Assembly (NCBI GenBank): GCA_964549765.1
Contig: CAZJWR010000054.1
Coordinates: 1 to 25,185 of the forward strand
Source: CAZJWR01 sp964549765
Lineage (GTDB): Bacteria; Zixibacteria; MSB-5A5; GN15; JAAZOE01
Direction of reading: 5' to 3'
Length of the DNA: 25,185 bases
Shown: positions 1 through 7,976 of the stretch, piece by piece
How positions within the stretch are numbered: position 1 is the stretch's first letter
Layout: every line of letters begins with the position of its first letter
Position numbers and translations under genes: made by a program
Notes under the pieces: generated by a model
Databases searched by the model: none
What the model saw: only the letters and a program-made list of their open reading frames with translations
Told to the model about the DNA's origin: nothing

Positions 1-68
1 AGCATACCAAAACTCAAATTAAATGTCAAGATAATTACGACGCACTACACTAGCAGATCCAGATTACC

Positions 69-262
69 TTCCAACGTCATCCGTTAACCATAGAATAGGT
101 GGTTTGTATCTCAAAACCGAACTTCACAATAGTTTGGAGAGAGTGATATTGGGGTCACTCTTTTCTATTTGATCTGAAACGATATACGAAAAGTTTTGTC
201 TATTGTGATGTCAACCCCACTTTATTTATGCCCGAAATCTCCTATCTGATGAAATCTGACGT
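69..262 (+). repeat. Dispersed intergenic repeat, copy 1
   Basis: First of four copies of an intergenic repeat. The conserved core runs from about 138 to 222: GAGTGATATTGGGG, then CGAAAAGT, then TGTCTATTGTGATGTCAACCCC. The left landmark TTCCA lies 74 bases before the GTGATATTGG block (143); the spacing is 72 and 73 in copies 2 and 3. From GTGATATT to GTCAACCC is 67 bases here and 66 in copies 2 and 3. This copy alone has a perfect 7-bp stem, AGAGTGA (140-146) with TCACTCT (155-161), running into Ts, so it could form a weak terminator. The outer limits are approximate because similarity fades. No open reading frame is shared between copies. Confidence 0.75.
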
Positions 263-465
263 TGATCTTCTTTCATGTTTGGCCTCTCGCTCAATGAGCC
301 TTTCGTCTTTTGGTTCAAGTCGAAACCATATTTGAGTTACTTTGGTCATAATGGGCCAGGATGAACGATCTTGGGGGAAAGAGTAAATATAGGGCTATGA
401 AATGAAAAAGGAGCTCTATTGACTTCAATATCGCCCGGAATGATATATTAGCAGATTTACACTTT

Positions 466-510
466 TTGACAACAACCGGCGCTCAAGTATATTAATTCGT
501 ACAGTACGAG
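466..510 (+). promoter_or_regulatory. Putative sigma-70 promoter with overlapping palindrome
   Basis: A perfect -35 box TTGACA (466-471) is followed after 16 bases by TATATT (488-493). Directly downstream, where transcription would start, is the inverted repeat TTCGTAC-A-GTACGAG (496-510), with six of seven arm positions matching. This looks like an operator over a start site. It points rightward into the 3' end of the convergent minus-strand gene at 563-3295, so any transcript would be antisense to that gene. No plus-strand gene follows it convincingly. The rest of 263-560 shows nothing else I can support. Confidence 0.4.
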
Positions 511-562
511 TTTTTCGGATTGAAGGACGGAATTAAAGTCAGGCGGGCGGCGGCGGCTCGTC

Positions 563-3295
563 TTACCACAGGCCGTGGTCGGCAAAGGTTTGCAGGGCCA
601 TCATATTGGACGATTTATAAAATGCCCGGTCTATCGCCGCAGCTTTGAATTTCTCTTTGTTGGCGGCCTCCTGCAGGGTGGCAATGTTGCCGACACCCTC
701 CCACTTTCCCCCCGGCCGCAGCCAGGTCTTCACTTTGGTGTCATCAGCTTCCGCTACCCCAAAATTACATTGATCGCGGAGATGCGTCATCAGCATCTCT
801 ATTTTGGCTTTCGTTCCCTCAGCGGCGGTTGATGTATATATTATATTCCATGTGCTGTCTTTCGTATCCTCGTTCAACCAGGCCTTCTGTACGGCTTTGG
901 CCAAATTTCGGGCTGATTTCTTCCGGGAATTTTTCTCGGGTAAATTGGCAATGCCTGAATTCGCTTCGTCCGGATTCATATCCGCCAATTCATTAATAAA
1001 GTCAGTGGCGATTTCTACACAGAATGGATCGGGCACAAAGAAATCTGCCTTTTCTGGTGTGTGAGTGAACGACCAGAAATAATTAGGCCACTGGTCGTCG
1101 GCAATGGTTTTGGCGTACTTCCAATCCAGGCATTCTTTGAGAGCAGCGTTTCTAATAATGTCTTCCTGCCGCAATCCGCGCATCCCCCAGATAATAACTT
1201 TGACATAATCGTCAATAGAGAGTAATCGCTCGGCCAGCACCTTTTTGCTTTTCTCCTTCGTAGCGTAAAAGGTGTTGAAGTCGGCTTCTACTTTTTCGGG
1301 CAGCTCCTTGGGATCGCAGTTGATTCGGTCCACCCGCCAGTCCAGGATAATGGGATAGGCCGAATCTTCCAGAACGCCTTCGGCCACGGCGCTGCGCAAG
1401 ACTCTTAGCACATGATAGTCTTCCATGGCCACACCTCGAATGCCGAGAGCGTCGGCGGCTTCCTTGTCTTTATCCCCGCCGAAATACGTGACAGTCAGGG
1501 TTACGACCGGGTTTCGATCGTCACGTTTGAAAATGGTTTCGGCATAGGCCGTTTTGATTTTACTTATCACGGCGTGCAGAGTTGGCTGTTCATCATCACG
1601 GAAGAGGTTCTTCTCATACGTACCGAACGGATTATCCTCATCGATTTTGCGGTTGGCCATATTTGTCTTAATGGTCATTGCGTTATTCCAAAAAAACGTC
1701 TGGGCAGTATTAATCGCCTCTTCTATCTTTGCCTTGATGTCGGCGCCAGCGTCGGGCTGTACCTCTTGCCGCATGAAATCGTAGATCCCGGCCGGCGTAC
1801 ACAGGGAGATTACCGCATACACGTGAGACGTCGTCTGTCCAGCTCTCACATCCTTCTTATTGAATACGGGAGGTACCGGCTCCTTCGGTACGTGCTCGTC
1901 CGGCCCCAACATCTTGTCCCTCACAACCCGGTGAGGAGCATCCTCAGTGCTGTCCGCCTTACCCTGATAGTCAAAATCCTGTGTCCTCGAACCATTCGTA
2001 GCCGTCACGCCAACATCGCTGGATACCTCGAAACCGACAAGCAGACTGGCGATAACGGTGTCGATGCTGCCGGGCCGAAACCCCTCAAGGGCGCTGGTAC
2101 TTCCCTGGCCTCCAAACTGCGAGACACGCAGCGGCCATTCCCACACCGGCCACTTTTTCAGCTTCTTGCCGGTCGGGTATATTGCCGCATTCTCTTCGAT
2201 ATTTTCCCACAATTCTTCCTTGTCCGTATTCTTGGACTTCTCCCATCCCCCCTTGGCATGGACTATCACTTTTCTCTGTTTGGCCTCGATGGCCGCGAAT
2301 TCACTCGAGGCCGCCGAGAGGGCCTTGAAGAGAAAGGCCAGGTACGGGCACATCAGGCTTGGCTGCAGACCCATCTCCGGTGAGCGGATGACGACGATAG
2401 GGGCCAGCAGGTTGTGTTCGCCGACGTCAAACCTTACAACCGAAAGCCACGGCCCGTCACCGGTGGCGTTTTTCGGCAGCTTGCTCTTTGTGCTGGATTT
2501 GCCTCGATGCTGGAGCATTTTGATAATGTCGAAATACTTTTTTACTTTAAGCCCCCGGGCCAGCCAGGTAAGGTCGGAGCCAAGGTCGGATTGCATGTAG
2601 ACGCCCATCGCCCGGGCGATGATATCTTCCGGATCGAACGATTCTTTTTGTTTGTCCGCCCACCGCTTAAGCCGATATTTCCGAAACCAACTACTCATTA
2701 ACTGTAGATTCGTCGGCATGTCAATCGGCTGATGCCCCTCATGCCAATTTCCCTGCTTTGTTTCCCATGTATCCATTTCCCCCTGCGGTGAAACGCGCAG
2801 GATCTTGCGAATAGGCGTTGCCTTATCGCCGATTTTATAATTGCCCATTCGCCATTCAAGAATAGGCTTTCCCGGATCGATTTTACCTCGCTCCAGGAGA
2901 ATAACGGGTCGCTGCTGGGCAGCTGGTTTTTCGACCTCAATTTGAATCAGCTTGTTGAGCCGGGCGTTCACCTCCTCATCCATGAAACCAATATACACAT
3001 CTATTATCTGCGGTTTTCGATGGAGCTGGAAGTGATGGGCGCGGCAAACTCCGGCGCGGACACCATCCTCCGGATCGGCAGGCAAAGCCGGCAGCCTGAG
3101 CACGTCGCCCGGCATTAGCCACCAGTGCCTCCCTTTGAAATTTCGGTCCTTCTTAAGCGCATCCATGATCGCATTGAACGAGTGCTGGTAGCCTACCAGT
3201 TTATTATTCGTATCCTGGATGACGCTCAATAGATTTTCACCGGCCTCCAACTCAACTCGGGCACTCTTGGGATTTTTAAACTTGGCTACATGCAT
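563..3295 (-). CDS. Large LysM-like-domain protein, possible T6SS/contractile-injection effector
   Basis: A 910-aa protein read from the ATG at 3295, which lies 17 bases after the stop of the gene upstream and has AGGA about 12 bases before it. The frame stays open to 3376, but that start would overlap the upstream gene and add 27 residues before the conserved part. Residues about 14-70 resemble the LysM-like module of T6SS-linked peptidoglycan-binding proteins: GENLLSVIQDTN, a spacer, then LMPGDVLRLP, the counterpart of the LLPGDVVFVP motif. A short beta segment with HHFQLHR follows at about 87-93. The remaining roughly 790 residues are rich in Trp, Lys and Asp and match no family I know. 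There is no signal peptide or clear membrane segment, which suits a cytoplasmic cargo or structural subunit. The effector role is inference from the N-terminus and the neighbour. Confidence 0.7.
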   Translation of the reverse strand: MHVAKFKNPKSARVELEAGENLLSVIQDTNNKLVGYQHSFNAIMDALKKDRNFKGRHWWLMPGDVLRLPALPADPEDGVRAGVCRAHHFQLHRKPQIIDVYIGFMDEEVNARLNKLIQIEVEKPAAQQRPVILLERGKIDPGKPILEWRMGNYKIGDKATPIRKILRVSPQGEMDTWETKQGNWHEGHQPIDMPTNLQLMSSWFRKYRLKRWADKQKESFDPEDIIARAMGVYMQSDLGSDLTWLARGLKVKKYFDIIKMLQHRGKSSTKSKLPKNATGDGPWLSVVRFDVGEHNLLAPIVVIRSPEMGLQPSLMCPYLAFLFKALSAASSEFAAIEAKQRKVIVHAKGGWEKSKNTDKEELWENIEENAAIYPTGKKLKKWPVWEWPLRVSQFGGQGSTSALEGFRPGSIDTVIASLLVGFEVSSDVGVTATNGSRTQDFDYQGKADSTEDAPHRVVRDKMLGPDEHVPKEPVPPVFNKKDVRAGQTTSHVYAVISLCTPAGIYDFMRQEVQPDAGADIKAKIEEAINTAQTFFWNNAMTIKTNMANRKIDEDNPFGTYEKNLFRDDEQPTLHAVISKIKTAYAETIFKRDDRNPVVTLTVTYFGGDKDKEAADALGIRGVAMEDYHVLRVLRSAVAEGVLEDSAYPIILDWRVDRINCDPKELPEKVEADFNTFYATKEKSKKVLAERLLSIDDYVKVIIWGMRGLRQEDIIRNAALKECLDWKYAKTIADDQWPNYFWSFTHTPEKADFFVPDPFCVEIATDFINELADMNPDEANSGIANLPEKNSRKKSARNLAKAVQKAWLNEDTKDSTWNIIYTSTAAEGTKAKIEMLMTHLRDQCNFGVAEADDTKVKTWLRPGGKWEGVGNIATLQEAANKEKFKAAAIDRAFYKSSNMMALQTFADHGLW

Positions 3296-3312
3296 GGTCT
3301 TGATTGATCCTG

Positions 3313-3657
3313 TTATTCGCTGTACCCCAGATACGACCAGGCGTCGAGGTCCAGCAGGGGGAACGAAATGATGCACTCCTCGGAAGAAAAACCCTCGACG
3401 CGAGCATAGCCGTTTCTGTCCAGCTTGTCTTCCTTCACGATCGTTCCGTCGAGCATTTCGACGCGATAGACCTCACCGGCGGCCGGCCGACCGAGTTCGT
3501 CGACCAGATCGATTTCGATCGAGTAGCGCGGAGGCAATAGGCGAATATGATAAGACTTGCCGGTCGCAAGGGAAATCTTCAGAGGACTACCGCCCAAAGG
3601 TAGTTCGACGTCAACCTCAGATATCTCGCTATGTCTATTTTTCCCATATATCATCAA
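3313..3657 (-). CDS. Small beta-domain protein of T6SS/VgrG-associated type
   Basis: A 114-aa soluble protein. Residues about 45-105 carry the pattern that recurs in T6SS and contractile-injection accessory proteins and in VgrG C-terminal extensions: YSIEIDLVDELGRPAAGE, then YRVEMLDGT, then LDRNGYARVEGF, then CIISFPLLDLDAW. The family pattern is D..GRP..G..Y.....DG......LD..G.A.V.G.....C..SFP.LD. Such domains are small beta sandwiches thought to fit onto a spike or cap an effector. It sits 17 bases upstream of the large LysM-like gene in the same direction, so the two probably form a transcription unit and may act as a pair. No structural T6SS gene (sheath, TssB/C, VgrG) is in view. The ATG at 3657 has no good ribosome binding site, so the start is uncertain. 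Confidence 0.75.
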   Translation of the reverse strand: MMIYGKNRHSEISEVDVELPLGGSPLKISLATGKSYHIRLLPPRYSIEIDLVDELGRPAAGEVYRVEMLDGTIVKEDKLDRNGYARVEGFSSEECIISFPLLDLDAWSYLGYSE

Positions 3658-3899
3658 ATGGATACCGTAAGTACTAATGCATAGATACTATCGCGCCGTC
3701 AGCTAAACAAGAAAAAAATAGATAAAAGTGTCGAGTTCCACGACCTCGCGACGGGCCGGGTTCGAGAAGAGATAGAATTTCGAAAGGCGCGGGTAATATC
3801 CGCTGATTTCTATTTGTCTGGCGCGGTCATGCATTTAACCTATTAGAGTGGTCGTCAGAAGTGGTGGCTCACTCAGCCCCTTTGTCGTATCTTATTATT
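3658..3899. other. Intergenic region without a recognisable gene
   Basis: AT-rich spacer upstream of the minus-strand pair and left of repeat copy 2. It should contain the promoter of the pair, but I see no convincing -35/-10. A GGTTCGA string near 3768 recalls a tRNA T-loop but has no flanking stem. Confidence 0.4.
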
Positions 3900-4090
3900 T
3901 TCCAGTGCTCCATTGACAATGGCACAGACCCATCGGATACCGAAAGCGAATACCGCTTAAGTGTCGGGAGAGTGATATTGGGGCCGCCATTTTCATTCCA
4001 GCGTGAAGTTTAGCCGAAAAGTTCTGTCTATCGTGACGTCAACCCTGCCACTGACATTGAAAGCCCCGGATCTATTCCGGCGTATTTTTA
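3900..4090 (+). repeat. Dispersed intergenic repeat, copy 2
   Basis: Starts with TTTTCCAGTGCT and continues to GTGATATTGGGGCCGCC (from 3972) and CGAAAAGTTCTGTCTATC, then GTGACGTCAACCC (to 4045). The core is collinear with copies 1 and 3 with nearly identical spacing. The right end is a hairpin, CCGGA (4066-4070), loop TCTAT, TCCGG (4076-4080), followed by CGTATTTTT, which resembles a weak intrinsic terminator in the plus direction. It ends about 130 bases before the GNAT gene. Confidence 0.8.
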
Positions 4091-4221
4091 ATGCTGGTAA
4101 AACGTTTTGCCAAGATTATATGGGGATAGTTCGCGGCAATGAGGAAACACACTCGGTCCACCTTCGTAGACATAAAAGTCACCGGAGAGTACTTGGAATA
4201 ATGGCCTGGGTAACTTGAAAC

Positions 4222-4737
4222 ATGGACTACTTTAGAATCAATTTCTATACTGCAAATGAGCTGACCCCGGAACTTGTCAGCTTCATCCGTCGCGCTCATG
4301 ATCGTGAGTTCGGCGATGACTCGATGATATACGCCATCCCGCAATGGTACGTACTCGGCTATTTGCGGGGTGAACCGGTGACCCAGGTGGGCGTTCTGCA
4401 GCGGACTATCACCATAAATCAAAGGCCTCTTTTGATTGCCGGGGTAGGCTTTCTGATAACCGAGCCCGAAAATCGTGGTAGAGGCTACGCCACCGTGATA
4501 ATGAAGGAAGCCGCGGCCTTCGTTAGGAACAGACTCGAATTGCCATTCGGTTTACTGACATGCAAACCAAGACTTGAATCTCTCTACTCCAGAATGGGGT
4601 GGCGAACCGTGGGCGGGCAAAATGTCTTCGTTCAGCCTACCGGCAGCAGGAGTTGCGGCGGTTTGATCATGGTGAATGAGTGTGGCGGAATACCTTGGCC
4701 TGAAGGCAAGATCGATTTCTGCGGGCTTCCCTGGTGA
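4222..4737 (+). CDS. GNAT-family N-acetyltransferase
   Basis: A 171-aa single-domain protein of normal length for a Gcn5-related acetyltransferase, which moves an acetyl group from acetyl-CoA to an amine. Acetyl-CoA-binding motif A is clear: VGFLITEPENRGRGYA at residues 75-90, with the loop NRGRGYA. LYSRMGW at 121-127 matches the motif B segment with its usual tyrosine. The end (WPEGKIDFCGLPW) resembles the tail of AAC(2')-like and other small-molecule GNAT enzymes, but the substrate cannot be read from the sequence. The ATG at 4222 is the first usable start and has only a weak ribosome binding site. It stands alone between repeat copy 2 and the signalling gene, like an accessory cassette. 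Confidence 0.85.
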   Translation: MDYFRINFYTANELTPELVSFIRRAHDREFGDDSMIYAIPQWYVLGYLRGEPVTQVGVLQRTITINQRPLLIAGVGFLITEPENRGRGYATVIMKEAAAFVRNRLELPFGLLTCKPRLESLYSRMGWRTVGGQNVFVQPTGSRSCGGLIMVNECGGIPWPEGKIDFCGLPW

Positions 4738-5180
4738 TTTCGTTGGTTTAGCTTGAGTTCTCTGACCATGGCCAAATGACTGAGGCGTTGATATCTATTT
4801 CAATGATTTCCAACGAGTTCCACTGGCGTAGACGTCACCCCGCTTTTCACGAAAGTATCTCCTATAGAATCCCTGACTCGCCGCTTTAACCGGCTTATGC
4901 AATTCTTATAAAATGGCTTTTGGGGAATAGACGTAGAAAACATCGCGAAGGCAATTGGCAGGCCCGGGATTATGGAAGCCGGTGTTGACGGGCGGGCCGA
5001 CCCTGCACCCAAGACCATGTCCGGCACAGGCCTGCTGATACTCCGACCCCTAACATTCTTCCCGCTATTGCCGATAGAAGAAACATGAGGGTGTATCACG
5101 GTTGAATTGAATAGTCAAGGGGACGACATAAATAATGACGGTGAGAACAATCAACTTCCAACTCGAGGGGAATTGAATTC
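4738..5180. other. Intergenic region upstream of the PATAN-domain gene
   Basis: 440 bases with no gene I can support. Short open frames here lack coding character. A GACGTCACCCC string at 4833-4843 resembles the core of the dispersed repeat, but the other blocks are absent. The promoter for the following gene should be in the second half. A purine-rich GAGGGG at 5164-5169 is its likely ribosome binding site. Confidence 0.4.
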
Positions 5181-7181
5181 ATGCAATCGACATATCAGGA
5201 ATTAGCGCCGATATTCGCACTCGTGTCGGTAGATGAATTTCGGCGAATGGGGGCAGTCCCCACATATTTCGATCCCGAAAGTCATCGGCTGAAGCTCATT
5301 TGCGGCGCAACGATGGACGACAGTCACCGTAGCGAACTCTCTGCTCGTCTGCCCAATATAGATATTGAATGGCATCTGGCTGACGAAAAAGTATTCGATT
5401 TCATGTATCAGAGGATAGCCAGTGAATACCCGACGCCTGAGGCTCCGGCAGAAGACAAGGCGCCTGAAGATCCTGCAGACGGGGATGATGCGGGTACCGG
5501 TGAGACCGAGCGACCGACAGACACGGAAGAGCCGGCACCGGCCGCGCCCGATGAGGTTCCCGGGCCCAAGCACGATTCAACTGACCCGCCGGGACAAAAA
5601 ACAGTGCTGTTTGTCAGCCCCACGGGACACATCGCCCAACATCTCGTATTCGCTCTGACCGCCGAACGGTGTGAAGCGGTCACGGTAAACAGCCTGGATC
5701 AGGCGGCCGTTGAACTGGAGGGGCGAGAGGTGGCATGTGTCTTCATCCACGAGAACCTTCATGGGCAAAAAAATGAATTCGTCCAGCGGATGCAGACGAC
5801 CAAGCCTGAGACCCCCATCCGGTATTACCGCTCGGAAGCGTCGATACTGATGAACGATACGAGAGAGCAGACGACCTTCGATTTGATCAGGCAAAATCTA
5901 ACCCTGTTCAGTCGTCTCAGTGATAGCCAGGGAAGTGCCGTTGCCGATCATGCCGCCATTGTGGCGAGATTTGCCGATCGAATGGCGGTACGCCTGGGGA
6001 TCCCGGATCATTACCGGCCCATAATTACGACGGCCGCTTACCTGCACAACATGGCCGAGGAGAACCTACGGAGTACTGAGGGGCTACAGCAGACCGATAT
6101 TATCGGCCTTTCGGCCTCCAGACTCGAATCGTGGGATTTTCCGCCGTTGGTCGTGCGGCTTCTCCGGCGGATGTACGGCCCGATGGGCGAAGACGGGCCG
6201 GAGTCGGAAGGCGTCGAAGCTATGGGGGGATATATCCTGACTACCGCTGACGTTTTCTGCAATCTTTGGCCGGATTGTTCCAGCGCCGTTTATCAGGTGG
6301 ACGTGGTCCGGACGAAGTTGGAAGACCGGATGAGGGGAAAAGTGATTCCGTCCGTTATCGGCGCCCTAGTCGATATAGTGCGCGACGATTCTGCCGCGCG
6401 ACTGCTCCGCCCGAACATATTCTCCGTGCATATCTATGAATCGGGGGGATGTCAGCCAGTTGAACTGACCAAGGCCCTGGAGGAATCGGACTTCGGCGTG
6501 ACCTTCTCATCTAATATCAGCGAGTGTGTCCAGAGCTGCAGTGACGTCAAATCGGACGCGCTGATCATTCGTAACCGGGGCTCGGTGCAAGACGTTTATG
6601 ATACTCTGATGAGCCTGGCGCTTCGCGGTCTCGCTTTAAATCAATTGCGAATCGTATTATTGCTCGATGAGGAATTCGTGACCGATGGCCTTCGCCTCTT
6701 ATCGCACGGCGTGGAGGAAATTCTCCCCGCCACGGCCCCGGCCCAGGCGGTGGTCACAAAACTCGCACGCATAAAAAACCGTCTTGAGGAGCAATACCGG
6801 CATCGAGTGTCATTGACCGAGCGGCTGGGCACTCATGGTTCACTAAACGATATGTGCCTGACCGATATTCTTGAGAGCTTTCGCGGCAACCGGCGGCCGA
6901 CCCGGATATCGGTCACCGCATTCGGTAATCAATTGACGGTCTATCTTGACGGCGGTAAGATCATTGCGGCGGATTGCGGAGAAGCCAAAGGGCGCGCGGC
7001 GCTGCTAAAGGGTATCTCATGGCAGCAGGGAATCTGGAATATCGAATCGATTGAAGCATCGGAACTGCCTGAGCCGAATATTGATCAGAGCATTGATGCT
7101 GTGTTGATTGAGGCGTGCACAAAGCTCGATGAAGTCGTAAAGGACGGCCCTGCCTACGGCTTAATGTCGAAACCCAACTGA
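5181..7181 (+). CDS. Multidomain signalling protein: MshEN-like, pseudo-receivers, degenerate HD, PATAN (DUF4388)
   Basis: A 666-aa cytoplasmic protein with no membrane segment. Residues 1-83 look like a type II secretion/MshE N-terminal (MshEN-like) fold. Residues 84-138 are an acidic, Pro-rich linker. Residues 139-235 (TVLFVSPTGH onward) resemble a response-regulator fold without the phospho-acceptor Asp. Residues 250-400 resemble an HD/HD-GYP helical domain, but the signature reads DH (256-257) and LHN (288-290) instead of HD, so phosphodiesterase activity is unlikely. Residues 412-540 form a second receiver-like fold, also without clear catalytic Asp. Residues 548-652 are a PATAN/DUF4388 domain: HGSLNDMCLTDILESF, YLDGGKIIAADCG, W..GIWNIES, NIDQSIDAVLIEA, KLDE. 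PATAN proteins mediate protein-protein contacts in motility and gene-control pathways. The gene stands alone, so its partner is unknown. Confidence 0.75.
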   Translation: MQSTYQELAPIFALVSVDEFRRMGAVPTYFDPESHRLKLICGATMDDSHRSELSARLPNIDIEWHLADEKVFDFMYQRIASEYPTPEAPAEDKAPEDPADGDDAGTGETERPTDTEEPAPAAPDEVPGPKHDSTDPPGQKTVLFVSPTGHIAQHLVFALTAERCEAVTVNSLDQAAVELEGREVACVFIHENLHGQKNEFVQRMQTTKPETPIRYYRSEASILMNDTREQTTFDLIRQNLTLFSRLSDSQGSAVADHAAIVARFADRMAVRLGIPDHYRPIITTAAYLHNMAEENLRSTEGLQQTDIIGLSASRLESWDFPPLVVRLLRRMYGPMGEDGPESEGVEAMGGYILTTADVFCNLWPDCSSAVYQVDVVRTKLEDRMRGKVIPSVIGALVDIVRDDSAARLLRPNIFSVHIYESGGCQPVELTKALEESDFGVTFSSNISECVQSCSDVKSDALIIRNRGSVQDVYDTLMSLALRGLALNQLRIVLLLDEEFVTDGLRLLSHGVEEILPATAPAQAVVTKLARIKNRLEEQYRHRVSLTERLGTHGSLNDMCLTDILESFRGNRRPTRISVTAFGNQLTVYLDGGKIIAADCGEAKGRAALLKGISWQQGIWNIESIEASELPEPNIDQSIDAVLIEACTKLDEVVKDGPAYGLMSKPN

Positions 7182-7354
7182 ATGCCGAGCAACATAAGAG
7201 TTGCGCATGCCGGTGATCCAATCTTCTGCGCGTGAATTTCGCTGAATCCGCCGGTACCGGTCTGGCAAAAGCCACAATCCGGCTGTCGCACAAACGGCCA
7301 TATTTCTTGCCTGAAAATCGATTTTTGAAAAAAGGTCACGATCCGCACAGTAAT

Positions 7355-7454
7355 TCGACGAATGTTTACACGTTCGATATAATCGAGTTGTGGTATATGT
7401 TTACTATGGCCCTCCATGAACGTACAGAGCCGAAGCGCAAAACTTCGGTTTTTT
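7355..7454 (+). ncRNA. Candidate small RNA with promoter and intrinsic terminator
   Basis: A consensus -10 TATAAT (7378-7383) is preceded at 17 bases by TCGACG (7355-7360, four of six -35 positions). A transcript from about 7390 would run some 65 nt to a clean intrinsic terminator at 7430-7454. The strand between holds no start codon with a ribosome binding site. This is inference from signals alone; no known RNA family is recognised. The terminator might instead serve the PATAN gene 250 bases upstream. Confidence 0.35.
7430..7454 (+). terminator. Rho-independent terminator
   Basis: Perfect 6-bp stem CCGAAG (7430-7435) and CTTCGG (7443-7448), 7-nt loop, then six Ts (7449-7454). It is the best intrinsic terminator in the window. 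Confidence 0.8.
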
Positions 7455-7506
7455 ATCGTCATAATCAAGCAAAATGCATATAACAAAAAGTTATGTCGGG
7501 GTCGCA

Positions 7507-7763
7507 ACAGCTTCGAACCGTCCGCTTCAATAGGAGGTTTAAATGCCAATGCGACAGCACCCTTGGGTCCCGCTGCCGGTGACCTCATTAGCGGCGTTAT
7601 TGACTCATTCTGGCCTATGGGTCAGTCAGCCGACTTCTGGTCTTCCACGGTGGGCGGTGGTAATGGCGGGTGGGGCCGCAGCCTGTCTTACGACGCTGCA
7701 ACTATCTTCCGTGGGACCAACTGCTTTCGCTGGGGATTTTTGGTTTGGTGTGTGAAGGATTAG
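7507..7763 (+). pseudogene. Remnant of a FISUMP-domain protein (C-terminal end)
   Basis: This frame encodes the last part of a Fibrobacter succinogenes major paralogous (FISUMP, TIGR02145-type) domain: PMGQSADFWSST, then GWGRSLSYDAATIFRG, then RWGFLVWCVKD and stop. Family members typically end in FWSST...SLSYDSA...GFSVRCVRD, so the match is in order and at the right spacing. Only about 70-85 residues are left. The frame upstream runs back through the terminator at 7430, and the part before FWPMG is poorly conserved, so the 5' portion is lost. An AGGAGG at 7532 followed by ATG at 7543 belongs to a different frame and is probably chance. Intact relatives are usually secreted surface lipoproteins. 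Confidence 0.7.
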
Positions 7764-7789
7764 ACCTGCCTGACCACAATCTGATTATT

Positions 7790-7976
7790 TTCCAGCGGTT
7801 TTCGCCAATTCCGGCGAAGTGTCATTGGTGAGAAAAATCCAAGCTTACCGGTGCTCGGGGGAGTGATATTGGGGCCGCCATTTCTATTCAATCTCAAAAT
7901 TGAGTCGAAAAGTCCTGTCTATTGTGACGTCAACCCCGCCATAGATTCCAGGAGCCCGGTGAAATCGGACTTTTTT
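7790..7976 (+). repeat. Dispersed intergenic repeat, copy 3
   Basis: Begins TTCCAG (7790), carries an internal hairpin TTCGCC/GGCGAA at about 7800-7817, then the core GGGGGAGTGATATTGGGG (to 7875), CCGCCATTTCTATTC, GTCGAAAAGTCCTGTC and GTGACGTCAACCCCGCC (to 7940). The right end is terminator-like: CCGGT (7956-7960), 3-nt loop, ATCGG (7964-7968) with one G-T pair, then AC and six Ts (7971-7976). It lies between the FISUMP relic and the methyltransferase. It is the cleanest copy for building a consensus. Confidence 0.8.

Noticed and set aside
1412..2383. A 323-aa plus-strand open frame
   Set aside because: It lies wholly inside the minus-strand LysM-like gene, has no ribosome binding site or domain, and its composition is that of an antisense shadow.
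3755..3790. tRNA-like GGTTCGA string
   Set aside because: No T-stem complement, anticodon arm or acceptor stem surrounds it.
3972..4045. Repeat cores as integron attC sites separating gene cassettes
   Set aside because: The positions before orphan genes suggested cassettes, but I found no RYYYAAC/GTTRRRY core pair and no long imperfect palindrome typical of attC, and no integrase is in the window.
4800..4900. Fifth, degenerate copy of the dispersed repeat
   Set aside because: Only GACGTCACCCC (4833-4843) and a loose match after it are shared; the GTGATATTGGGG and CGAAAAGT blocks are absent.
7543..7755. A 70-aa gene with an AGGAGG ribosome binding site
   Set aside because: The overlapping frame encodes a clear FISUMP domain end; the AGGAGG is part of its codons, and the 70-aa product has no recognisable feature.
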